Of a stretch of DNA of 64,000 nucleotides, positions 29,026-36,740 are shown piece after piece (positions within the stretch are counted from its first letter, which is position 1; each line of letters starts with the position of its first letter). The stretch spans positions 5,069,501-5,133,500 of the forward strand of contig NZ_JBAJNS010000001.1 of the NCBI RefSeq assembly GCF_037911585.1. Reading direction: 5' to 3'. The stretch is from Streptomyces sp. GSL17-111 (GTDB taxonomy: Bacteria; Actinomycetota; Actinomycetes; Streptomycetales; Streptomycetaceae). The notes below the pieces were generated by a model that did not search any database, had not been told where the DNA came from, and was given only the letters and a program-made list of their open reading frames with translations. The position numbers were made by a program, and so were the translations under genes.

Positions 29026-30249
29026 ATGAAGACGATCGACGAACTCGTCACCGAAGGGGTCGCCGGGAAGCGGGTCTTCGTCCGCGCCGACCTCAACGTC
29101 CCGCTCGCGGGGGACACCATCACCGACGACGGCCGCATCCGCGCCGCCGTGCCGACGATCCTTAAGCTCGCCGGCGCCGGCGCGCGGGTGGTCGTCGCCT
29201 CGCACCTGGGCCGGCCGAAGGGCGCGCCCGAGGCGCGCTTCTCCCTCGCCCCCGTCGCGCGGCGGCTGGGCGAACTGCTGGCCGGCTCCGGCGGGGGCGC
29301 GGTGACGTTCGCCGCCGACACCGTGGGGGACAGCGCGAAGGCCACCGTCGCCGCTCTGGGCGACGGCGAGGTCACGCTGCTGGAGAACCTCCGCTTCAAC
29401 CCCGGCGAGACGAGCAAGGACGACGCCGAGCGCGCCGCCTTCGCCGACGAACTGGCCGCCCTCGCCGACGCCTACGTGGGCGACGGCTTCGGCGCCGTGC
29501 ACCGCAAGCACGCCTCCGTCTACGACCTGCCCGCACGGCTGCCGCACGCCGCCGGAGGGCTGGTCGCCACCGAGGTCGGGGTGCTGAAGCAGCTGACCGA
29601 CGACGTCAAGCGGCCCTACGCGGTCGTCCTCGGCGGCGCGAAGGTCTCCGACAAGCTCGCCGTCATCGAGCAGCTGCTGGAGAGGGCCGACCGCATCCTG
29701 ATCGGCGGCGGCATGGCCTACACCTTCCTCAAGGCGCAGGGCCACGACGTGGGCAACTCGCTGCTCCAGGAGGACCAGGTCCCGGCCGTCCGCGGCTACC
29801 TGGAGCGGGCGAAGGAGCGCGGGGTGGAGTTCGTCCTCCCCGTGGACGTCCTGGCCGCCGACACCTTCCCGGACCTGGCGACGAAGGCACCCGCGCACCC
29901 GGTGACGGTCGCCGCCGACGCCATCCCCGCGCACCAGCAGGGGCTGGACATCGGCCCCGAGTCGCAGAAGCTGTACGCGGCGAAGCTCGCCGACGCCGCC
30001 ACCGTCTTCTGGAACGGGCCCATGGGCGTCTTCGAGCACCCGGACTTCGCCGGGGGCACCCGGGCCATCGCCCAGGCGCTCACCGACAGCCCGGCCTTCA
30101 CGGTCGTCGGCGGTGGTGACAGCGCCGCGGCCGTGCGCACACTCGGCTTCGCCGACGACGCCTTCGGCCACATCTCGACCGGTGGCGGCGCCAGCCTCGA
30201 ATACCTCGAGGGCAAGACGCTCCCCGGCCTCGCCGCACTGGAGGACTGA
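29026..30249 (+). CDS. pgk: Phosphoglycerate kinase
   Basis: A 407-residue monomeric glycolytic kinase that makes ATP from 1,3-bisphosphoglycerate. Signatures are [12 protein letters not shown] near residues 16-27, Ser-His-Leu-Gly-Arg-Pro-Lys-Gly near 58, Asn-Leu-Arg-Phe-Asn-Pro-Gly-Glu near 121, Gly-Gly-Ala-Lys-Val-Ser-Asp-Lys near 205, and Trp-Asn-Gly-Pro-Met-Gly-Val-Phe-Glu near 328. Gly-Gly-Gly-Asp-Ser near 362 lies close to the C terminus. ATG 29026 is set by the family N terminus; its AAGGAG is rather far away (12 nt). tpiA starts 7 bp after the stop. Confidence 0.98.
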   Translation: MKTIDELVTEGVAGKRVFVRADLNVPLAGDTITDDGRIRAAVPTILKLAGAGARVVVASHLGRPKGAPEARFSLAPVARRLGELLAGSGGGAVTFAADTVGDSAKATVAALGDGEVTLLENLRFNPGETSKDDAERAAFADELAALADAYVGDGFGAVHRKHASVYDLPARLPHAAGGLVATEVGVLKQLTDDVKRPYAVVLGGAKVSDKLAVIEQLLERADRILIGGGMAYTFLKAQGHDVGNSLLQEDQVPAVRGYLERAKERGVEFVLPVDVLAADTFPDLATKAPAHPVTVAADAIPAHQQGLDIGPESQKLYAAKLADAATVFWNGPMGVFEHPDFAGGTRAIAQALTDSPAFTVVGGGDSAAAVRTLGFADDAFGHISTGGGASLEYLEGKTLPGLAALED

Positions 30250-30255
30250 ACCACC

Positions 30256-31032
30256 ATGAGTTCCCGCACGCCCATCATGGCGGGCAACTGGAAGATGAAC
30301 CTCAACCACCTTGAGGCCATCGCGCACGTCCAGAAGCTCGCCTTCGCCCTCTCGGACAAGGACTACGACGGCGTCGACGTCGCCGTCCTGCCGCCCTTCA
30401 CCGACCTGCGCTCCGTGCAGACCCTGGTCGACGGCGACAAGCTGAAGATCACCTACGGCGCCCAGGACATCTCCGCGCACGACTCCGGCGCCTACACCGG
30501 CGAGGTCGGCGGCCCGATGCTGGCGAAGCTGAAGTGCAGCTACGCCGTCGTGGGCCACTCCGAGCGGCGGCAGTACCACCACGAGGACGACGCCCTGTGC
30601 AACGCGAAGGTCAAGGCGGCCTTCAAGCACGGCCTCACCCCGATCCTGTGCGTCGGTGAGGGCCTGGACGTCCGCAAGGCCGGTCACCACGTCCAGCACA
30701 CCCTCGCGCAGCTCGACGGCGCCCTCGACGACGTCCCCGCCGCCGACGCGGAGACCCTCGTCATCGCCTACGAGCCGGTGTGGGCCATCGGTACCGGCGA
30801 GGTCGCCACACCGGAGGACGCGCAGGAGGTCTGCCACGCGATCCGGGGACGTCTCGGCGAGCTGTACGACACCGAGCTGGCGGACAAGGTCCGCATCCAG
30901 TACGGCGGCTCGGTCAAGTCCGGCAACGTCGCCGCGATCATGGCGCAGCCGGACGTGGACGGCGCGCTCATCGGCGGCGCCTCCCTGGACGTGGACGAGT
31001 TCGTCAAGATCGTCCGCTTCCGCGACCAGTAG
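30256..31032 (+). CDS. tpiA: Triosephosphate isomerase
   Basis: A 258-residue TIM-barrel enzyme interconverting dihydroxyacetone phosphate and glyceraldehyde-3-phosphate. Active-site parts are Gly-Asn-Trp-Lys-Met-Asn near residue 10, the His of Val-Gly-His-Ser-Glu-Arg-Arg near 100, and the Glu of [12 protein letters not shown] near 172. The phosphate loop is Tyr-Gly-Gly-Ser-Val near 217 with Gly-Gly-Ala-Ser-Leu near 238. It is the third gene of the gap-pgk-tpiA unit, 6 nt after pgk, with its GGAGG in the pgk C terminus. A strong hairpin follows at 31076-31112. Confidence 0.98.
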   Translation: MSSRTPIMAGNWKMNLNHLEAIAHVQKLAFALSDKDYDGVDVAVLPPFTDLRSVQTLVDGDKLKITYGAQDISAHDSGAYTGEVGGPMLAKLKCSYAVVGHSERRQYHHEDDALCNAKVKAAFKHGLTPILCVGEGLDVRKAGHHVQHTLAQLDGALDDVPAADAETLVIAYEPVWAIGTGEVATPEDAQEVCHAIRGRLGELYDTELADKVRIQYGGSVKSGNVAAIMAQPDVDGALIGGASLDVDEFVKIVRFRDQ

Positions 31033-31075
31033 CCCGCCGCCGGGCTGGGCCCGCGGGGCGTTCCCGTCGTAGGCT

Positions 31076-31112
31076 GTGCGGGACCGGATCACGCTGCGAT
31101 CCGGTCCCGCAC
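31076..31112 (+). terminator. Terminator-like hairpin between tpiA and secG
   Basis: A perfect 15-bp inverted repeat (31076-31090 with 31098-31112, 7-nt loop) lies 43 bp after tpiA. TAGGCT at 31070-31075 abuts its left arm and could be a secG promoter, in which case the hairpin would be at the 5' end of the secG mRNA. Confidence 0.7.
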
Positions 31113-31199
31113 CCCGGGCCCGCACCCACCGGTGCACCCGGCGCCGGAGCGGCGCCACCCCCACCGTCCGTTTTCCGTAGTCCGAGAGTTGGTCCAACC

Positions 31200-31433
31200 G
31201 TGGAACTGGGTCTGTCGATCGCCCTGCTCGTCTTCAGCGCGCTGCTGATGCTGCTGGTGCTGATGCACAAGGGCAAGGGCGGCGGCCTCTCCGACATGTT
31301 CGGCGGCGGCATGCAGTCCTCCGTCGGCGGCTCCTCGGTGGCCGAGCGCAACCTGGACCGCATCACCATCGTGGTCGGGATCATCTGGTTCGCGATCATC
31401 ATCGCCCTCGGCATCATGATGAAGTCCTCCTGA
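31200..31433 (+). CDS. secG: Preprotein translocase subunit SecG
   Basis: A 77-residue inner-membrane protein with two hydrophobic helices (about residues 3-20 and 51-72) separated by the conserved Gly-Lys-Gly-Gly-Gly-Leu-Ser-Asp-Met-Phe-Gly-Gly-Gly cytoplasmic loop. SecG is the accessory part of the SecYEG channel and helps SecA-driven export. GTG 31200 is the family start. The pgk-tpiA-secG order is widely conserved in Gram-positive bacteria, but here the terminator before it suggests its own promoter. Confidence 0.96.
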   Translation: MELGLSIALLVFSALLMLLVLMHKGKGGGLSDMFGGGMQSSVGGSSVAERNLDRITIVVGIIWFAIIIALGIMMKSS

Positions 31434-31469
31434 GGCGGTCCCCGCACCTCCCGGGCGGTGCCGCACCGC

Positions 31470-31499
31470 TGACAGGGACGCCACCTTGCTGCCTATCAT
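31470..31499 (+). promoter_or_regulatory. Candidate promoter upstream of the rbpA paralogue
   Basis: TGACAG (31470-31475) and TATCAT (31494-31499) are 18 bp apart, a good vegetative promoter by Streptomyces standards, about 100 nt before the gene. A second, ECF-like pair (GGGTAA near 31522-31527 and GTT at 31547-31549) lies nearer. Confidence 0.45.
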
Positions 31500-31605
31500 G
31501 AGGACCGCGTTCCACGTCGCGGGGTAACTCCCGGACGGGGACGCGCGTTGGGCCCTACGTACACTAGGGCGACTTCGCAGCACCTTGAGGCAGGGAGTTA
31601 CGACC

Positions 31606-31941
31606 GTGGCAGGTGGCAACGCGATCCGGGGCAGCCGGGTCGGGGCGGGGCCGATGGGCGAGGCCGAGCGCGGTGAGTCCGCGCCGCGCCTGCGCATCTC
31701 CTTCTGGTGCTCCAACGGACACGAGACCAAGCCGAGCTTCGCCAGCGACGCGCAGGTCCCCGACACCTGGGACTGCCCGCGCTGCGGCTTCCCGGCCGGC
31801 ACGGACCAGGACAACCCCCCGGACCCGCCGCGTACGGAGCCGTACAAGACGCACCTGGCCTACGTGCGCGAACGCCGGTCCGACGCGGACGGCGAGGCCA
31901 TCCTCGCCGAGGCCCTCGCCAAGCTCCGGGGCGAGATCTAG
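31606..31941 (+). CDS. RbpA-family RNA polymerase-binding protein
   Basis: A 111-residue protein with the RbpA layout: a basic N-terminal tail (Arg-Gly-Ser-Arg-Val-Gly-Ala-Gly), a central zinc-type fold with Cys-Ser-Asn-Gly-His near residue 35 and Cys-Pro-Arg-Cys near 55, and a C-terminal sigma-interacting helix region (Thr-His-Leu-Ala-Tyr-Val-Arg-Glu-Arg-Arg-Ser-Asp-Ala). RbpA stabilises RNA polymerase open complexes with the principal sigma factors. The main rbpA of S. coelicolor has a quite different sequence, so this is the paralogue type often found between secG and pgi. GTG 31606 has GGGAG 8-9 nt upstream. A 15-bp hairpin follows and carries the pgi -10. Confidence 0.88.
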   Translation: MAGGNAIRGSRVGAGPMGEAERGESAPRLRISFWCSNGHETKPSFASDAQVPDTWDCPRCGFPAGTDQDNPPDPPRTEPYKTHLAYVRERRSDADGEAILAEALAKLRGEI

Positions 31942-31950
31942 TCCTTCGTC

Positions 31951-31990
31951 CCCTATCGGGGCCGGATCGGCCCACCCGGCCCCGATAGGG
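31951..31990. terminator. Hairpin after the rbpA paralogue, overlapping the pgi -10
   Basis: A perfect 15-bp inverted repeat (31951-31965 and 31976-31990, 10-nt loop) begins 10 bp after the stop. Its right arm ends in TAGGG and, with the next T, forms TAGGGT (31986-31991), the best -10 for pgi. Terminator and promoter, or operator, share the same DNA. Confidence 0.7.
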
Positions 31991-32036
31991 TCGTGTCCGG
32001 CGGGGAACGGACGACAAGGATGGGCTGACAGCGCAG

Positions 32037-33695
32037 ATGAATGCAGCAGGCGCAACGTTCGGCGGACGACTGGACCGCTTGCCGGAATGGGCCGCACTGG
32101 CCGAGCACCGCGAGCGGCTGGGGGACGTGGGGCTGCGGGAGCTGTTCGACGCCGACCCCGGGCGCGGTGAGCGGTACCGGGTCCAGGTCGGCGATCTCCA
32201 CCTCGACTACGGCAAGCACCTCGTCACCGACGAGACACTGACGCTGCTCCGCGCCCTCGCGGAGGCCACCGGCGTCGGTGCGCTGCGGGACGCCATGTTC
32301 CGCGGCGAGAGGATCAACACCACGGAGGACCGCGCGGTCCTGCACACGGCGCTGCGCGCACCGCGCGACGCCGTCATCGAGACCGGCGGCCGGGACGTCG
32401 TCCCGGCGGTGCACGCCGTGCTCGACCGCATGAGCGCCTTCGCCGAACAGGTCCGTTCGGGGGCCTGGACGGGGCACACCGGCCGCCGCATCCGCACGGT
32501 CGTCAACATCGGGATCGGCGGCTCCGACCTCGGTCCGGCGATGGCCTACGAGGTCCTGCGCCCCTACACCGCCCGCGAGCTGGACTTCCGGTTCGTCTCC
32601 AACGTGGACGGCGCCGACCTGCACGAGGCCCTGCGGGACCTCGACCCGGCCGAGACGCTGTTCATCGTCGCGTCGAAGACCTTCACGACCATCGAGACCA
32701 TCACCAACGCCCGCGCGGCCCGCGACTGGCTGCTGCGCGGGCTGGACGCGGGCGGCGAGGCCGTCGCCCGGCACTTCGTGGCCGTCTCGACGAACGCCGA
32801 CGAGGTGGCGGCGTTCGGCATCGACACGGCCAACATGTTCGAGTTCTGGGACTGGGTCGGCGGCCGGTACTCCTACGACTCGGCCATCGGCCTGTCACTG
32901 ATGATCGCGGTCGGTCCGGAGCGGTTCCGGGAGATGCTCGACGGCTTCCACCTCGTCGACGAGCACTTCCGCACCGCGCCGCCCGAGGAGAACGCCCCGC
33001 TGCTCATGGGCCTGCTCGGCGTCTGGTACGGCGCCTTCTTCGACGCCCAGGCGCACGCGGTGCTGCCGTACTCGCACTACCTGGGCCGCTTCACCGCCTA
33101 CCTCCAGCAGCTCGACATGGAGTCCAACGGCAAGTCCGTGGACCGCGAGGGCCGGCCGGTGACCTGGCAGACCGGTCCGGTGGTGTGGGGCACGCCCGGC
33201 ACCAACGGGCAGCACGCCTACTTCCAGCTGCTGCACCAGGGCACGAAGCTCGTCCCCGCCGACCTCATCGGGTTCGCGGAGCCCGTCGCCGAGCTCGGCC
33301 CCCTGCGCGACCAGCACGACCTCCTCATGGCGAACCTCTTCGCCCAGGGACAGGCGCTGGCGTTCGGCAAGACGGCCGAGGAGGTGCGCGCCGAGGGCGT
33401 CGCCGAGGAGCAGGTGCCGCACCGGACGTTCCCCGGCAACCGGCCCACGACCACCATCCTGGCCACCGCCCTCACCCCCTCCGTGCTCGGCCAGCTCATC
33501 GCGCTGTACGAGCACAAGGTCTTCGTGCAGGGCGCGGTGTGGAACATCGACTCCTTCGACCAGTGGGGCGTCGAGCTGGGCAAGGTGCTGGCCAAGCGCA
33601 TCGAGCCGGCCCTGACGGAGGGCGCCGACGTGCCGGGGCTGGACGCCTCCACCTCGTCGCTCGTGGCCCGGTACCGGGCGCTGCGCGGACGCTGA
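32037..33695 (+). CDS. pgi: Glucose-6-phosphate isomerase
   Basis: A 552-residue cytosolic enzyme interconverting glucose-6-phosphate and fructose-6-phosphate, linking glycolysis with the pentose-phosphate genes 4 kb downstream. Signatures are [11 protein letters not shown] near residues 157-167, Val-Ala-Ser-Lys-Thr-Phe-Thr-Thr near 210, Asp-Trp-Val-Gly-Gly-Arg-Tyr-Ser near 274, Leu-Asp-Met-Glu-Ser-Asn-Gly-Lys near 360, and Gly-Thr-Asn-Gly-Gln-His near 390 for the catalytic His. A Lys in Asp-Gln-Trp-Gly-Val-Glu-Leu-Gly-Lys is near 520. Length is normal. ATG 32037 is set by family alignment; no strong ribosome-binding site is visible. Confidence 0.98.
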   Translation: MNAAGATFGGRLDRLPEWAALAEHRERLGDVGLRELFDADPGRGERYRVQVGDLHLDYGKHLVTDETLTLLRALAEATGVGALRDAMFRGERINTTEDRAVLHTALRAPRDAVIETGGRDVVPAVHAVLDRMSAFAEQVRSGAWTGHTGRRIRTVVNIGIGGSDLGPAMAYEVLRPYTARELDFRFVSNVDGADLHEALRDLDPAETLFIVASKTFTTIETITNARAARDWLLRGLDAGGEAVARHFVAVSTNADEVAAFGIDTANMFEFWDWVGGRYSYDSAIGLSLMIAVGPERFREMLDGFHLVDEHFRTAPPEENAPLLMGLLGVWYGAFFDAQAHAVLPYSHYLGRFTAYLQQLDMESNGKSVDREGRPVTWQTGPVVWGTPGTNGQHAYFQLLHQGTKLVPADLIGFAEPVAELGPLRDQHDLLMANLFAQGQALAFGKTAEEVRAEGVAEEQVPHRTFPGNRPTTTILATALTPSVLGQLIALYEHKVFVQGAVWNIDSFDQWGVELGKVLAKRIEPALTEGADVPGLDASTSSLVARYRALRGR

Positions 33696-33700
33696 GCGCA

Positions 33701-33746
33701 CCCGGCCGGGGGAGCGGGCCCGTCGCGGCCCGGTCCCCCGGCCGGG
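33701..33746 (+). terminator. pgi terminator
   Basis: A perfect 13-bp inverted repeat (33701-33713 and 33734-33746, 20-nt loop that can itself fold) begins 6 bp after the pgi stop. The ctaA promoter follows within 35 bp. Confidence 0.7.
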
Positions 33747-33777
33747 ACCCTCGTGAAAACTCGCACAAGCACCCGCT

Positions 33778-33783
33778 TACCAT
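33778..33783 (+). promoter_or_regulatory. Leaderless-type -10 of ctaA
   Basis: TACCAT ends 6 nt before GTG 33790 and there is no Shine-Dalgarno in that gap. GTGAAA 17 bp upstream is a poor -35. Confidence 0.45.
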
Positions 33784-33789
33784 GGCTGG

Positions 33790-34797
33790 GTGCCGAACAT
33801 GCTCAAAGCCGCGCGTAACCCCCTCGCGTACGTCGCCAGCCGCTGGACGCCCACCCAGCGCACCCTCCAGCGGGCCACCCTCACCGCGGTGGTCATGAGC
33901 GTCGTCATCGTCGTCACCGGCGGCGCCGTCCGCCTGACGGGCTCCGGGCTGGGCTGCGACACGTGGCCCAAGTGCACCGGCGACAGCCTCATCGCCACCC
34001 AGGAGATGGGTCTGCACGGCGCCATCGAGTTCGGCAACCGCATGCTGACCTACGTCCTGTGCGCCGCCGTCGGCTGGGCGATCGTCGCCGCCCGCAGCAC
34101 CGAGCCGCGCCGCCGGGGCCTCACCCGGCTGGCCTGGACGCAGTTCTTCATCGTCGTGGCCAACGCGGTGCTCGGCGGCATCACCGTGCTCACCGGGCTG
34201 AACCCCTACTCCGTCGCGGGGCACTTCCTGCTGGCCACCGCGCTGATCACCGTCACGGTCGTCACCTGGCACCGGGCCCGGGAGGGCGACGGCCCGCCGC
34301 GTCCGCTCGTCGGCCCCCGGGTCCGGCAGCTCGGGGCCGCGCTCCTGGTGGCCTCGGGGGTGCTGATCGTGGCCGGCACGGTCGTCACCGGCGCCGGTCC
34401 GCACGCCGGTGACAGCAGCGACGTGCCCCGCATCCCGCTGGACTGGGACTCCGTGACCCGGGTGCACGCGGCGGCCGCCTGGCTCGTCGTCGCCCTGACG
34501 CTGGCCCTGTGGGCGTTCCTGCGGGTCGTGGACGCCCCCGACGGGCCCCGGGCCCGCACCCGTGACCTCACGGTCGTGCTCGCCTCGCAGATCGTCGTCG
34601 GCTACGCGCAGTACCTGACGGACGTGCCGGAACTGCTCGTCGCCGTGCACCTGCTCGGCTCGACCCTGGTGTGGATCGCCGTCCTGCGCGTCGTGCTCTC
34701 CCTGCGCGAGCGCGGCACGGCACCGGCGGTGGCCGCGCCCCCCGAGGCGGCGGACCGGACCACTGCCAGGCCCGAGGCTCCGGTCCCCAGCGCATAG
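33790..34797 (+). CDS. ctaA: Heme A synthase (COX15/CtaA family)
   Basis: A 335-residue membrane protein with about eight hydrophobic helices. It oxidises the C8 methyl of heme O to give heme A for the aa3 cytochrome oxidase. Typical segments are Val-Val-Thr-Gly-Gly-Ala-Val-Arg-Leu-Thr-Gly-Ser-Gly-Leu-Gly-Cys-Asp-Thr-Trp-Pro-Lys-Cys near residues 40-61, the heme-ligand His region His-Gly-Ala-Ile-Glu-Phe-Gly-Asn-Arg near 77, His in Gly-His-Phe-Leu-Leu near 145, and His near 220 and 285. The paired Cys of the first extracytoplasmic loop is present. GTG 33790 has TACCAT (33778-33783) 6 nt upstream, which suggests leaderless expression; ATG 33799 is an alternative. It converges on a small hypothetical gene. 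Confidence 0.95.
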   Translation: MPNMLKAARNPLAYVASRWTPTQRTLQRATLTAVVMSVVIVVTGGAVRLTGSGLGCDTWPKCTGDSLIATQEMGLHGAIEFGNRMLTYVLCAAVGWAIVAARSTEPRRRGLTRLAWTQFFIVVANAVLGGITVLTGLNPYSVAGHFLLATALITVTVVTWHRAREGDGPPRPLVGPRVRQLGAALLVASGVLIVAGTVVTGAGPHAGDSSDVPRIPLDWDSVTRVHAAAAWLVVALTLALWAFLRVVDAPDGPRARTRDLTVVLASQIVVGYAQYLTDVPELLVAVHLLGSTLVWIAVLRVVLSLRERGTAPAVAAPPEAADRTTARPEAPVPSA

Positions 34798-34814
34798 CGG
34801 GGCGGCGAGGAGCC

Positions 34815-34864
34815 GGGATCGCGCCGCACACCGGCCGGGGCCGGCGGAGGTGCGGCGCGATCCC
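34815..34864. terminator. Bidirectional terminator between ctaA and the hypothetical gene
   Basis: A perfect 15-bp inverted repeat (34815-34829 and 34850-34864) lies between convergent stops; its spacer also folds as CCGGCC with GGCCGG. It can end transcripts from both sides. Confidence 0.8.
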
Positions 34865-34872
34865 CGCGCTGC

Positions 34873-35238
34873 TCACGGGTTGGCGGGGCCGCCGATCTGC
34901 ATTCCGGCCATCCGGCTCCACTCGTACGGGCCGGTGCGGACCTTGGCGGCCATCTCCCCGTCGAACGTCTCCCGGACGGTGATCCCGGCCCGCTCCACGG
35001 CCTGCTCCGCGACGGCGTGGCTGGTGGCCACGAGGTCGCCCCAGCCGCCGTCCGCGCCGACGAGGACGATCCGCACGCCGCGCTGCCCGAGGTAGGCCAG
35101 CTGGCCCTCGGCGCTGCCGCCGTGGCGCTGGGCGAACGCGGTGATCTGCTTGGCCAGCCGCGCGGCCTGCCGCTGCGCCTTGCCGTCCGCCGCGCTCTCG
35201 TGCGGCGCGGGGGTCTCGCTGCTCTGCGTCTCTGCCAT
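34873..35238 (-). CDS. Conserved hypothetical protein
   Basis: A 121-residue soluble protein that I do not recognise functionally. The N-terminal 25 residues are Ser/Glu/Ala-rich and probably disordered. A basic helix follows (Gln-Arg-Gln-Ala-Ala-Arg-Leu-Ala-Lys-Gln-Ile-Thr-Ala-Phe-Ala-Gln-Arg-His-Gly-Gly), then an alpha/beta-looking segment Val-Arg-Ile-Val-Leu-Val-Gly-Ala-Asp-Gly-Gly-Trp-Gly-Asp-Leu-Val. There are no cysteines, membrane segments or known catalytic motifs. Codon use matches the neighbours and the stop is paired with a proper terminator, so it is a real gene. It sits between ctaA and ctaB; ctaB's terminator separates it from the latter. Start: ATG 35238. Confidence 0.75.
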   Translation of the reverse strand: MAETQSSETPAPHESAADGKAQRQAARLAKQITAFAQRHGGSAEGQLAYLGQRGVRIVLVGADGGWGDLVATSHAVAEQAVERAGITVRETFDGEMAAKVRTGPYEWSRMAGMQIGGPANP

Positions 35239-35294
35239 ACGCCCAGGCTACCGCCGGGTAGGCCAGCAGGTCACCGTGGGTCGCGCCACGGTTT

Positions 35295-35343
35295 CCGCGC
35301 CCCACCGCATCACCCCGGGCCGGGGTGATGCGGTGGGGCGCGG
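35295..35343 (-). terminator. Very long hairpin terminator of ctaB
   Basis: Arms 35295-35316 and 35322-35343 give a perfect 22-bp stem with a 5-nt loop, 37 bp beyond the ctaB stop in the direction of transcription. It is the longest perfect stem I found in the window. Confidence 0.85.
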
Positions 35344-35379
35344 TGCGTCAGGGTGGGAACAGGTCGGTGCGGGAAGGGG

Positions 35380-36342
35380 TCAGCGCAGGAAGGGGTCGAT
35401 GGCGACGGCGGCGAAGAGGATCGTCACGTAGGTGATCGACCAGTGGAACAGCCGCATCTCCTTGAGCTTGGTCCCCGTGACGCCGGCCTTCGCGCGGGAC
35501 TGGAGGGAGTGGGCCTCCCACAGCCACCAGCCGCCGGCGGCCAGGGCGACGGCCGTGTAGAACCAGCCCACGTACCCCAGGGGGTACAGGGCCAGCGACA
35601 CGGCCACCATGACCCAGCTGTACCAGACGATCTGCCGGGCCACGACGCGGTTCGACGCGACGACGGGCAGCATCGGCACGCCCACCCGCGCGTAGTCGTC
35701 CTTGACCTTCATCGACAGCGGCCAGTAGTGCGGCGGCGTCCAGAAGAAGATGACGAGGAACAGCACGACGGCCGCCCAGCTGACCTCGTTCGTGACCGAC
35801 GACCAGCCGATCAGGACGGGCATGCAGCCCGCGATCCCGCCCCACACGATGTTCTGCGCGGTACGCCGCTTGAGCAGCATCGTGTAGACGACGACGTAGA
35901 AGAGGAGAGCGCCCAGGGAGAGTGCGGCCGAGAGCCAGTTGACCAGCAGGCCGAACCACAGCGTCGAGCCGACGGCGAGCGTCAGGCCGAAGACCAGCCC
36001 CTCGCGGGGGGAGACCAGGCCGGTGACGAGCGGCCGCTGCGCGGTGCGGGTCATCAGGGCGTCGATGTCCCGGTCGATGTACATGTTCAGGGCGTTCGCC
36101 CCACCGGCCGACAGGTAGCCGCCGACACAGGTCCACAGCACGAGCAGCAGGTCGGGAACGCCCTGCGCCGCCAGGAACATCACCGGAATGGTGGTGGTGA
36201 GCAGCAGCTCGATGATGCGGGGCTTGGTGAGGGCCACGAACGCCTTCACCCGCGCCATGACCGGCGGGCCCGACTGCGTCTCGCCGCCGGGGGCAGGCGC
36301 GATACTCCCCGCGGGACGGGATTCGACGGCCGTCACGAACAC
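35380..36342 (-). CDS. ctaB: Heme O synthase (protoheme IX farnesyltransferase)
   Basis: A 320-residue UbiA-superfamily prenyltransferase with about nine hydrophobic helices. It adds a farnesyl group to heme B to make heme O, the substrate of CtaA encoded nearby. The Asp-rich motif [15 protein letters not shown] is near residues 85-99, and a second region, [10 protein letters not shown], near 218. The N-terminal 30 residues are a hydrophilic extension. ATG 36342 is used. It is divergent from tkt across a 398-bp gap. Confidence 0.96.
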   Translation of the reverse strand: MFVTAVESRPAGSIAPAPGGETQSGPPVMARVKAFVALTKPRIIELLLTTTIPVMFLAAQGVPDLLLVLWTCVGGYLSAGGANALNMYIDRDIDALMTRTAQRPLVTGLVSPREGLVFGLTLAVGSTLWFGLLVNWLSAALSLGALLFYVVVYTMLLKRRTAQNIVWGGIAGCMPVLIGWSSVTNEVSWAAVVLFLVIFFWTPPHYWPLSMKVKDDYARVGVPMLPVVASNRVVARQIVWYSWVMVAVSLALYPLGYVGWFYTAVALAAGGWWLWEAHSLQSRAKAGVTGTKLKEMRLFHWSITYVTILFAAVAIDPFLR

Positions 36343-36740
36343 CCCTGATCACAAGCGACATCCGCGGCTCACACCGCAGTGGGAACAAGCGAGGGCCGGA
36401 CGACGCGTCCGGCGGCGTCTCGCACGTACCACGCCACTTTAGACGGCAGCCGTACGTGGCCCGACTGCGGGGGGTGGCCGTGTTGGGCCGGTATGCGCCC
36501 GGCCGCGTGGGAGGCCGTTCCCGGCGGGAGGCCGCCCTTCCCGCCGGCGAGCGGCCTCCCGCACGGCCCGGTGGGAAATATCGGGGCGAACGTGAGGGTT
36601 CCCCCGGCACGGGGTAACCGGCATCGTGACCGCGGGCCGAACACCGGCGGGCAGCCGACGCGGGCGACGGTAGGCTCGGCAGCGCGCGGTGAGGGACAGG
36701 TCACCGGCTTTTCGTATGCGGAGAGGAGCCCTGAGCCAGG
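36343..36740. other. 398-bp intergenic region between ctaB and tkt
   Basis: This divergent spacer carries no convincing gene. It contains a perfect 12-bp hairpin (36524-36535 with 36551-36562) roughly in the middle. A probable tkt promoter -10, TAGGCT, is at 36671-36676, and a purine-rich GGAGAGGAG is about 12 nt before the tkt GTG. Short open frames crossing it are G+C artefacts. The ctaB promoter should be near 36360-36440, but I could not pick it with confidence. Confidence 0.55.
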
